A DNA stretch of 64,000 bases, taken from NCBI GenBank assembly GCA_017165825.1, contig CM029372.1, forward strand, positions 21,591,111 through 21,655,110, written 5' to 3'. Position numbers and translations under genes: made by a program. This stretch comes from Hepsetus odoe (Eukaryota > Chordata > Actinopteri > Characiformes > Hepsetidae). The notes beneath the pieces were generated by a model. That model saw nothing but the letters and a program-made list of their open reading frames with translations, had not been told where the DNA came from and made no database searches. Shown here piece by piece: positions 54,470-64,000 of the stretch (its first letter is position 1; every line of letters begins with the position of its first letter).

Positions 54470-56740
54470 CATAGTAAATCATGTTTAACTCATATGGAGT
54501 TTCAGTGTCTTATTTCTTTGCCGTGTACAGCAATCAATTCACAAAGTGACAACACTGGCATCTTATCATAGTGTCATGGCCATAATCATTTCGGATACCA
54601 CAATTTCAGTGTTTTCTTTAAGCTTTCTTTAGTTCTGTTCTGAAATGGTCACTTGTGCCACTCTAAAATGGTAAAGTCCGTGTTGACATGTGTGAACAAA
54701 GTCTTAGTTTTCATTCTGTTATGTGGATAAATTGTGTGTTCAGTCTCCAGCCATGAATATCAGAATATACTGCATTTGTTTAACACAGTCACTACCCAGA
54801 CATCTGTAGATCCTCACTTTTAACAATGTTCTGATGTGCCATTTGCCCTTTCCATTATTGGAGCTTGTTGTTGCTATGACAGTGACATATGAGGATAATA
54901 ACTGCAGCTAAAAAGGCCATTTTGAGAGTGCTTCTTTTATGTACGCAAGGCCGGAAGTTGTTTTCTCCAGTAACGTGGATAATGGTAGATCGAAAGTTTT
55001 GATTTGCTTAGGATTGGATTTCCTTTGGAATGAGCCACTGAAATGCAGATCATGATGTACTGTCTTGCAGAAGTCATTCCCTGTACTATGGTAACCGTTT
55101 TAAGGATTTAAAAAAAAAGAAAAAGCTTTTTGCAGCCAGATTTTGTGCCTAAAATTTTTAGAAGTGAACTATTGTAACAGCTCCCAGTGATGGTAAAAAC
55201 TCAATTTACTATCAGATTAAAAAATGACATTTATTTATTGATTTCTTTCATGGTAGTATTCCAGCACATTGAGGCTCTTGAGCTCTGACACATGCAGGAA
55301 CATGATACCATAATTTTTGCCTCTACGAAAAGGCCCCTTTTCATTAGTTTTAAGCTTTCAAAGACCACACTGTTTCAGATATGAAACAAAAAGATTCTGA
55401 GTCTTGGGAAAACTATTTTCTATCAGTTCTATTGGCCTCAGACTGATGGCATCAGGCTTTTTCTTTCTTTTAAAATTGATGAAGCCTTTGCTTTTTATTT
55501 CGGCTTCAGTGGTAAAAGTATGTAGATGGTCTGTCGAGACTGATCAGTGTATGTACTGGATCACAGTGCAGAGTAGCTTAACAACGAATTCCCATTAATG
55601 TTAAATCTCAAGTGATACTTTTCAAAACTCTCCTTAATAGAACTAACATCAAGGTTGATGTTTGTAACTCCTGATAACTCCTCATGCTTACTGTCTCACA
55701 AGCAAAATGATTGCTTTGATGATGAACCAAGTAATCCACTAATTATTTTTGTGGTGAATATAATAGAGTGAGGCTGGATGCAGCCAAATAATGAGGAGCG
55801 GATTTTTACATTTCAGCCATCCATTCCTAAACACAATCCAAAAATAGGAGAACGGGGTCAAGAGGGGTCTCCTAGACCAACCATAAAACCAGACAAACAA
55901 TAGGAAAAAACAACAGAAAGAACAGATCTGATCCTCCTTCACGGCCCAAACAGTTCAATAGTAAAAAATGGAACAAGTAAACACATTGATATTCTTTCAA
56001 GGATTCTGAACTTTGGCCAAAAAAAGGAAAAATAGATGGCTTTATCTAATTCTAAAAGAGATCAGTAGGAAAAGTTTACACATGCATTATCATCATGCAA
56101 ATGCAAACCTTTTATATTTTCATTTAAGTAGGTAAACTAATCATTGCAACGTGCTGATTTAATTACGATTTTTTGCATCTTCTGAAATGGAGCAGGCTGA
56201 TGTTCTGTGCAAATAGGAGAGTCGAACTCCTTTTGTTGTCTAGCTGTGGCCTTTATTACATTGGAATAACCGTGACCAAACCTACGGGAGAGTCTGACGA
56301 GTGGTGTTCATAACAATGATGAAAGCTCCTGGGGCTGACTCTGCACTTTAACTCTGCTGGTCTTGATGTTCAGAGGTTGAAATTGCAGGGTAGACGGGCT
56401 TTAGCTTCCCACAAAAATAAAGATGCTACAGAATTGCTACAGAGGGGGACACTCTGTAAAATGAGCGTCTTCATGAGAAGCTCTTGCTAAGCTGTTTACT
56501 GGGAAATATTTATGGATTAATCTTGCATTGTTTTTAGTTTAGTAGGTGGTCTCTTTGAAAGAGGGGGATTCATCTGAAACTGGAATTCAACCCGAGCGCA
56601 GACTCGGCATGAATAGCTGACCGCCTTCATTTCTCAACGATTCTCTCAATGATTTCTCAGTGCCTCACTGTTAACACTCAAATCCAAGTACCAAGTCACA
56701 GAAAGCTTTTGCTTTTCCGCCATAATCAAGATCAGTCTTT
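54470..56740. other. intron 3, unique
   Basis: No exon supported. The 56749-56812 segment has an acceptor and a modest donor but is listed as rejected. Confidence 0.4.
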
Positions 56741-56929
56741 TTTTTCAGTATTGCATCTCCTTCCACATGTGACTCCTATGGTCTCTCTTTATTTGTATTC
56801 GGCCTTCAGCAGGTAAATTTCCAAGCAAGTTCTTGCGGAGGTTTTAGCTTACCTTCATACCGAACCCTTTCCTGTGTAATTACAGCTAAACTCCTGAGTG
56901 AAAGAGCCTCTGTGAAAGAGGCTTCTGAA

Positions 56930-57117
56930 AAGTGAAAGTGACCATTCTTGTTATTGTGAGTACAGGGCACAACACAGTGAACCACAATGAAATTACACCT
57001 CTGCATTTAACCCATACGCTCACACATGTGCAGCAGGGGGAGCTATTGATTGCCCGGGGAGCAGTGACCGGGATGGTACCTTGCTCAAGGGTACCTCAGG
57101 GCAACCTACTGGCCTGG
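56930..57117 (-). mobile_element. SINE family A, head missing
   Basis: Minus: CCAGGCCAGTAGGTTGCCCT, GGTACCCTTGAGCAAGGTAC, CCCCTGCTGCACATGTG, TTCATTGTGGTTCACTGTG and GGTCACTTTCACTTTTC. Confidence 0.9.
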
Positions 57118-57119
57118 TA

Positions 57120-58370
57120 TAAATATCTGATGCTCTCTGTATGTGGCTGATGTGTATTGCAGTTATAGTGTGTTGAGGCTAAGATGGATGGGCTCAGATG
57201 GGCCAATGTGCAATCAGTTCTTCACAGTGCGGACTGATTGACTTGCTCCTGTGAGTAGGCCCACTGATTTCTGTCATCTGTTGTTTAACGGATCTTCTCT
57301 TTCATGTCATAACATTTCAGGAGGACCGAAACACTCTGCTTGGATACAAATGATAGAATTAATAGATTTTGGCTATCATAAACCTTGAGAAAACACAACA
57401 GGGTATCATGATGCTGAAAGCATGGAGAGCTGTGATGATCACTTCAGTATGGAAGGCCTATACAGTGTGCGTGCAGGTATTGTCTAATGTTTTGCAATTA
57501 ACAGTCGAGAAGGTGGTTATTAATTGCTTCAATTAAATTTTAAAAGGCACAAATGTCAAGATAAAGCAGAGTTGGCAATTAGGCTGTCATCATCCTTGAG
57601 CTTGCGAGATTAACGAAGAGAACCGTTTCTAAGAGTTCTTTCTTAACCTCGACTTTCCTCTCTATAAGCCCACTCAGATCGAATGCATTTAACAGGCCTG
57701 ACGTATACACTTCTGCTAAAAAAACAAGTGTAACCGTGAGTTTTCCCTCAATGTTCTGAACGTTTTATGGAGTCTCCTTGAAGTTTGTTCTCCTTATCCA
57801 GTGAATTCCTAGTGAAGTTGAAGAATACATTTCTTCTGGTCACACATTAAACACCTCTTTAGACTGCTTTCCCTCTTTGCTCATTTTACCTTTGTGAAAC
57901 CTTTTTAGAGAATCCTGCTCATGATCTTACTCCAGCAAAGGGTCTCACCTGTCCAAAGATTCGTACTTTTAAGATTTGTCTCAAAGGATCATTCCACACC
58001 TGCCAATAGATTGGGTTTTCAGTTTGACACGTTTTAAAGAACAAAGGGGATTTCATATCTCTGAGGCCCCCCCCCCGACAAATGAGAGTCCATAAAACAT
58101 TAAGCCACTTGAGACTGTGAATACAGTGACTTCATCACCAGCAAATCACTGTTAAAACCCTCTTAAACAGGATCAGATTAATGCATGGCCTTCAGTAAAA
58201 TGTTGTCATAAAAGGGCAGACAACATTCAGTCTGGTGTTTATATTAATAATTTTAATTCTCCGTCAGGAAGTGTAACTTGTTAGGGTGTGTGTTACTGTT
58301 TCTATTGTTTTCTAAAAGAGAAGAAGGTTGTTCACTTCATCATTCCATATTGCAATAATATGTCTTTTTG
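57120..58370. other. intron 3, unique
   Basis: No exon. 57480-57640 carries several ATTAA/CAATTA motifs. C9 run at about 58068-58077. Confidence 0.4.
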
Positions 58371-58376
58371 TCATTA

Positions 58377-58503
58377 AGTGAAAGTGAAAGTGACGATTGC
58401 CATTGCGAAACACAGCACAACACACAGTGAACCACAACAAAATGACACCTCAGCATTACAGCTATTGAAATTTCCTGGGGAGCAGTGATGGGAACGATAT
58501 CTA
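58377..58503 (-). mobile_element. SINE family A, 3' half
   Basis: Minus: TTTCAATAGCTGTAATGC, TTTTGTTGTGGTTCACTGTG, TGTGCTGTGTTTCGCAATGG and GTCACTTTCACTTTCAC. Confidence 0.85.
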
Positions 58504-58550
58504 TCAAAATAGTCCTAAATCAGTGTGTTGCTTTAGTTCAAATAATTCAA

Positions 58551-58767
58551 GTGAAAGTGACTAATTGCCATTGTGAACACACAACGAAATACAACCTCTC
58601 ACCCATACACACCGTGCAGCAGGAGGCAGCTATTTAAAGCACCCGGGAAGCAGTGATGGGGACGTACTTTGCTGAAGGGTACAACAGTGCAGCCTACTGG
58701 TCTGGGATTCGAACCCACGGCCTTCTGATCCTGGGTCAACTCCCTAACCACTAGGTCGCCGCTGCCT
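58551..58767 (-). mobile_element. SINE family A, full length
   Basis: Minus: GGCAGCGGCGACCTAGTGG head, B box GGTTCGAATCC, TACCCTTCAGCAAAGTACG, GCCTCCTGCTGCACGG and TTAGTCACTTTCACTTG. Same orientation as the neighbour 48 bp away. Confidence 0.9.
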
Positions 58768-58769
58768 AT

Positions 58770-60610
58770 ATGATACGAAAATATCACAATATAGCAGTGT
58801 TTAATATCTTATTTAACGTATCTCTCTTTTATTTTCTTTGATTTAGTTGTATTTTTTTGAAAATACCTTACATATTTAGATTCAGTATTTTTCTGACATG
58901 AGCAGTGCAGACTCTGTATTCAGCAACAGAGCAACTGCCATCTGTGTTCATCCTTGACCTCAGAAGAGCCTCACTTCACGAATTATGGACCGACCACTTT
59001 CACTAAGAGCTGAACGAAAATGAGGAGGAGCAACTATTAGAATATTATCAAGGTCAGACTTGGTATTGACAGGCTTAAACAAGCCTAAAACCTAAAACAA
59101 GCCTAGATTGTCCTCTGTCACCCTGTACATGATGCTCCAAGGGGATTATTTCTCCATAATTTATTCAATTATTTCACTCACTTGCGTGCTGATGTAGTGC
59201 TACAAATACTACTCAGCTGCACTTGTGATAAGAGGTTAGTTAAAAATGTTTAATGTTTATTAAGTGTAATTTCTAAAAGGTTTGATATAATTTGATAGAT
59301 CGCAATACAATCCATCTTTTTAGACTAACTGATTGTTCCTCTTTTGTTGAGTTTTGCTTTTTATTGTATTATCCCTCCAGCGTTTCCTCTGATTGCAGGG
59401 ATGCCGATAGTAAGGAAGGGAGTTTGTCCCTTATATCACTCCTATTCTTCTGGCTTTACTCTGCTGTGAGGTTTTGAAAGCATTCAGCAATTAGTGAGGT
59501 CTGGTCCTGAAACTGACTTTATTCAAATTCACCACTCCCAACACTTCCCAAAAGTACTGGCGCTCCAGGGTACGCACTTCTACTGCTCTGTGGAAGTTAA
59601 TTTTCCTGCAAATAAAGTTGCATCTGACATGTTGACCAGAACACGTTCTTCTGTTGCCTGTGCTCTTGTATGGCCGTTCATGTCTCCAGCTGAATGCCTG
59701 CACTGGACACGATGCACCTTAAAGTAACTGAATTCGCTAATTAGCAAGGCTGCCTGGGTACTTTTGGACATAATGTCCCTAAATTAGCTGTTTAAATGAA
59801 AACGTTGATTCGGTAAGACGTCAGACTCGAATGCTATTTTAATACATCGAAAAAAGAAAAGAAAGCTTGTGTTCTTAATCACTAGACTAAGTTTTCCTTT
59901 GATGTTCCTTGCATCAAAGTCCTTGCATTGCTAAAATATTTCCTTTCTTTGAATAGACGTAGCTCGTGTTTTGTTTTCTGAGTAAGTTTCACACTGACAA
60001 TTGTGCTGGTTGGGAGGTCATGCTTCATAGACTGTCTTGGATATTCCGTTACAACAGCTGTGTCTTTGAGGTCTTGCTAGCTGGAGACCCGGGGTCAGAG
60101 ATGGCTAGATAGAGATCAGGGTCATTACTGTAGTGTCGAGTCAGGGCAAAGAGGAAATGACAGCTGGTTCGCAGATATACTGCTATTTGAAGAAGGGGCT
60201 GCTCACAGAGCCCAGAAAACATGCATACTTTACTAACATTTTATTCCTACACGCTTCTGTGGAGTTAGCCTGTCCATCAGCCCTGCACACAAAACTAGCA
60301 ACGCAAACGGAAACCACTGAGCCCTGACCTTAGTCCTAATACATCTTTGTGTTGCAAAATAACGTGGAGACCTCAAGTGGGAAATATTGAAGGTGTGAGG
60401 TTCTGGGTGGGTTTATAGATTCTGTTGTTTGGTTTAGATTTTTAAAGCTTCAGACTCTTAATGATTCACTTAATAAGTGAGTGAAGGAGGTGACGCAGCT
60501 GTAATAGATCTGACTTGTCATTTCGTTTATGTATTTATTTATTTACCTACTTACTCAAATAGTTATAAAGATTGAGGTTTTACATTAAGAGGTTTTTCAT
60601 CAGGACTGTA
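58770..60610. other. intron 3, unique
   Basis: Frames at 59491-59771 on both strands show no recognised motif. No exon supported. Confidence 0.4.
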
Positions 60611-60624
60611 TGTAATCTTAATGA

Positions 60625-60884
60625 AAGTGAAAGTGACAACCCTTGTCATTGCAAGGTCAAAGCACAGCAGACAGTGAACCACAACGAAATTGGACCTCTG
60701 CATTTTACCCATGCATGCTCAAGCACCGTGCAGCAGGGGGCAGCTATTGAAAGCGCCCGGGGAGCAGTGACGGGGACGGCACCTTGCTCAAGGGTACCTC
60801 AGGGCAACCTATTGGGAAGGGGTTCGAACCCCCGATCCTCCGATCATGTGGCCGACACCCTAACCACTAGACCACCGCTACCCT
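60625..60884 (-). mobile_element. SINE family A, full length
   Basis: Minus: GGGTAGCGGTGGTCTAGTGG head, B box GGTTCGAACCCC, GTACCCTTGAGCAAGGTGCC, GCCCCCTGCTGCACGG and TCACTTTCACTTTC. The 8-mer CTTAATGA at 60617-60624 and 60900-60907 may be a duplication. The head matches the chimeric copy at 7506. Confidence 0.92.
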
Positions 60885-60889
60885 AAAGG

Positions 60890-61895
60890 GAGTGGTGGCC
60901 TTAATGAGCAGACTTCACACGCACTAGGAATGTAAACGCAGAACAGATTAAAGTAACTAGCAATGGGAAAATGGTCCAAATTTATATTTCTAAAATGCTA
61001 GAATCACAGTGCATGGACTAATTCATCATTTGTCATGTTAAAGGTGTGACTTTTGCATGTGTGCTTGCCGTCTTAAATAATAATATAGAGTATCTTTAAT
61101 TTATTTAGCGATTCTAATTAAATTAATGAATTATTTAAAAATCATAAGCTTAATATGGCAAAGACAGCAAAAGCATCTTTGGGGTGATTTTTTTTTTTCC
61201 TTGTTTTTTTAAGTTTTTGCTTGTTGCTGGCATTCCATGACAGCCAAAATATAAAAAAAACAAACCAAAAAAAAACCAAAGAAACATTAGGGCAGTTTTT
61301 TTGGAACAGTATTTTTTCTGCAGTGGTGAAGTAAAACCTGATGAATCATAAATGCTCAAATGTAGTTTGTTTAGCTCCTGAGGAGATCTGGTTGAGCATA
61401 TTGAAATATCGCACTGATCAGCTCACATATAACTGTTCTTCTCCAAATGTATTGCAACAGTAAGGTCAATTCATTTGTTCATGTGCACAAGATACAACGT
61501 TCCATATAATTTTCCATATCTAGATGTCAGTACCAGGAAATGAGAGTCTTATATCCATCTTTTGATCTCAAACCCAAATGTGCATAGAAAAAAAACGAAT
61601 GAATTAGCCTTGCAGTTCCAGTTCTTTTGGAAGGGGCTGTATGTTGTATGATTGCATTCTGTGGTAAGTAAAATAAATCTTACAAAGCTTTAAAGCGTAT
61701 TGTTTGCCTTTCAGTACCACACATGTCTCATTTCCCAGTCGTCCAATGAAAAAGAAAGGAAAAAGCATGTTAAGTGTAGCTGTATTAAAAAAAAAAAAAA
61801 AAAAAAAAAGACTGTCCATGACCTACAGAAAAAAATTATAGTCTATTTTTTATTATTTAATTAATATAGATATAATAAATCTATTTTTCTCTCTC
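60890..61895. other. intron 3, unique AT-rich
   Basis: Poly-A/T tracts at 61190-61212 and 61787-61809. No exon. Confidence 0.4.
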
Positions 61896-61898
61896 CAG

Positions 61899-61982
61899 GG
61901 CCACTGTGTGAAAGGGAGAGAGCAGCACCAGGTTTCTTTTAACACATGATGTTCAAGGACTACAGATCTGGCCGAGCTGCAG
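61899..61982 (+). CDS. candidate start exon of an unidentified gene (84 bp)
   Basis: The acceptor is TATTTTTCTCTCTCCAG|GGCC and the donor GCTGCAG|GTGAGTGTT; both are strong. ATG codons at 61946 and 61949 follow an in-frame stop TAA (61940-61942), so the frame MMFKDYRSGRAA probably starts here, leaving one base before the donor (phase 1). I do not recognise the N-terminus; it is too short to assign a family. Upstream candidate exons would be 5' UTR with short upstream frames. The remaining coding exons lie beyond the window. An alternative is that the exon is itself UTR. Confidence 0.6.
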
Positions 61983-61984
61983 GT

Positions 61985-64000
61985 GAGTGTTGGTCAAGCA
62001 TCTTGTCCTCCAGCAGGTTGTCTGTGTGGCTGATGTGCCTTCATGGGCTACTGAGTCTTGCAGCCTTACAGTGGGGAAGGGGAGTGTCTAGCTTTCATAC
62101 AGGAAAAGGGGATTTTCTGGCACGATTTCTGCTGCGCACCTGATAAGGCCATTGCTGTCCCCATGAGTAGAAGGGCTCTCAATAAGAGGCTTGTCGTGCC
62201 TCGTTTCCAGCCTTTTGGTTCCATTTTGTCGGAAGCAGGTGCAAAATCATTGCCAGTGTCTAAAACTCCCGCCTTTTCATTTCTTGATTGTGTTCTGAAT
62301 GACAGTTTCAGCTTCAGAGATCACCCCATCTCTTTTATCAAGTTTTATAAACTTGCCACACTTTGACAAGTTTGACAAGTTGGGTTACGCTTTTGCCCGC
62401 CATGAGGAAAATGTGTGATTTAGACTACACAGTGACACAAATAGCTCCAAAAGTCACAGGGATGGACTAAGGGGAAGACACACATGCTTAAAGTTAATCA
62501 AAAAAGAGAAGATTCCTTGCAGGAAGTTTTACTCTCAAGGGGTTCTTTTATGAGAAATGCACAGTTTATGTCAACTCTTCACACACTTCTCTTTGACAGT
62601 CTAGCTAGCTTTGAATTAAGAAGCAATCTTGCGCCGTTTATTTTTAACTACAGATTCACAATAAGCTCCCTGTACGTTTATGTTTTGACACATTGTTATG
62701 GCATTTTTTATTTTTTTTTTTTTAATCTGGTGTACCATAAACTTTAATTGATATGCGGGCATGGACATGATAAAGTGATCCCCGCACTGGAATCACAGAG
62801 GAACAGGAGTGGGGGGCAGAAGGATCAAATCCAGACAAGAGAATTGAGCCAGCCGACAGTGAGGGAGTCTGTGTGGGAATGAAAATGCTTAATTTTCTGA
62901 AAGCTCAGGGAAGGAAAAGGCTCTAGGAGATGAGTGTGTCTTTTTCTATTAGGCTCTCCGTTGGCTGCATGGGCTGCCTGGGTCATGATGAATTTGGAGG
63001 CAGGTGTCTGGCCCGTCACGCAGCTTTGGCCTGCACACAGGTGGCCAGTTTACAGTGGGCTGTCCAGAGCTACAGCTGCATGGACCTCGGCTGCCTCATT
63101 TACCCAGGAGCCAGCCTCCCATTACCCAGGATCATGACTCATTTAGACAGAGCTGGCGTTCAGGAGGTGGCTTGACTGACTGTCAGTTAAATTCTCAGAA
63201 GACCCCTTTCTTACCTCTGGACTTGAACACAAAGATCTTTTTTTCTTTTTCGGGAAAGATATTGCTTTAAACTTAAATAATAGAGAGGCTAAAGGCTATG
63301 AAGTTCAGCTTCACACCTGATTAATTGGTTTTTGTGAGAAGTTGCAGAGCTGTTTTCTCCCCATGGGGTGAAGGGTGTTGAACTGTGAACAGGCTCTTCT
63401 GGAGCTGTGACTGGCATCAGAATGCTCTGTAATGAGCTCGTGGGCTGGGCGAATAAGTCATCTTAATGAATCCGGGGTGTCTGATTGATGTAATATATAA
63501 TAGAAGTGATGCATGAGGCCTGCGGAATGACCAGTGCCGGGCTGCTCTTAGCAGAGATCCATGGTATGATTCAAGGCCTGCAATTAATATTAGCAGGGCT
63601 CTTTGAGACTCAATTTGTTGAGCTGAAACTCTGTCGTAGCTTTGCTGTTCTGTCCATTTAAAGCTTCTGAAATTGCTATAAAAAAAATCTGCTTCAGAGT
63701 GACAACATTTAATCGTCTTCTTGAAATATACATAACCCTGGCATATATTATATCCATTTATACTGTAGACCTATATTCCGTATGATTCAGAGACTCATCA
63801 CCGGCTAGGCCCACACGCAGACGTACTGCCAAATGCCAAGATGCATCAAACTGCCCATTTACCCTAAGCACTCTTAAGGCATCAGTTTAACCATCCGTCT
63901 CATCAGCTTTCTGTAAAATAGTAGTACGTTTTGAAACACGGTGACCTAAACCTTTTGGACCGATAAGGTAGTGAATCTTGACATTGGCACAATTTTGGCT
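61985..64000. other. intron 4, unique, low-repeat
   Basis: No SINE or transposon in the last 2 kb. 62920-63180 and 63300-63720 look like candidate conserved elements; see findings. Poly-T at 62705-62723. Confidence 0.4.

Noticed and set aside
56749..56812. Possible 64-bp exon with acceptor TTTTTTTTCAG and donor CAG|GTAAAT
   Set aside because: The donor is weaker than in the other candidates. Its open frame needs a phase that exon 2 or 3 does not supply, and it contains stops in the other frames.

Overview
The window is vertebrate nuclear DNA, most likely from a ray-finned (teleost) fish. The evidence is AT-rich, gene-poor sequence with long (CA)n and (CT)n microsatellites. It is packed with short tRNA-derived SINEs, degenerate Tc1-like transposons and fragments of one RTE-like LINE, a mix typical of otocephalan fishes (catfish, characin, carp type). 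The species cannot be named from the sequence. No operons, CRISPR arrays or other prokaryotic features are present, and no long intact protein-coding gene lies inside the window.

Layout. Positions 1-16200 look intergenic and are rich in repeats. About 16210-16640 is a compact CpG-richer island with three CCAAT boxes, a GC box, a CACGTG E-box and a ZNF143-like motif, followed by a strong splice donor. I read this as the promoter and first exon of a plus-strand gene. Three more well-formed exon candidates lie on the same strand at 27632-27731, 50646-50724 and 61899-61982. The last carries an ATG with an in-frame upstream stop and begins MMFKDYRSGRAA before a strong donor. The rest of 16.6-64 kb would then be very large introns (about 11, 23 and 11 kb) of one gene whose body lies beyond the right edge. 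I do not recognise the protein. A second reading starts at an ATG in exon 1 that runs in phase through all of exon 2; both readings are recorded.

Repeats. About 21 copies of one tRNA-derived SINE (here 'family A', ending in CACTTTC-like repeats), five of a DANA-like SINE ('family B'), three of a V-SINE/HE1-like SINE ('family C') and two of a fourth type ('family D') are scattered through the window. Four copies of a roughly 520-545 bp foldback element with CAGTACTGTG termini derive from a Tc1-like transposon. Other Tc1-like relics lie at 18904-19812, 29973-30920, 39345-40838, 40845-41340, 42745-43120 and 53555-53943; none can encode an intact transposase. Six RTE-like LINE remnants (five on the minus strand) are truncated to varying degrees.

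The most interesting items are: a chimeric A/B SINE flanked by a 13-bp duplication; a tRNA-Asn-like sequence linked to a SINE inside a 9-bp duplication; an in-frame 75-bp duplication in the DNA-binding region of a Tc1 transposase; foldback elements that encode the transposase C-terminus inside one arm; a foreign coiled-coil coding fragment inserted in a LINE; and the phase-matched exon 1/exon 2 reading of the unidentified gene. Several repeat-free intronic stretches look like candidate conserved non-coding elements, but conservation cannot be tested from one sequence.
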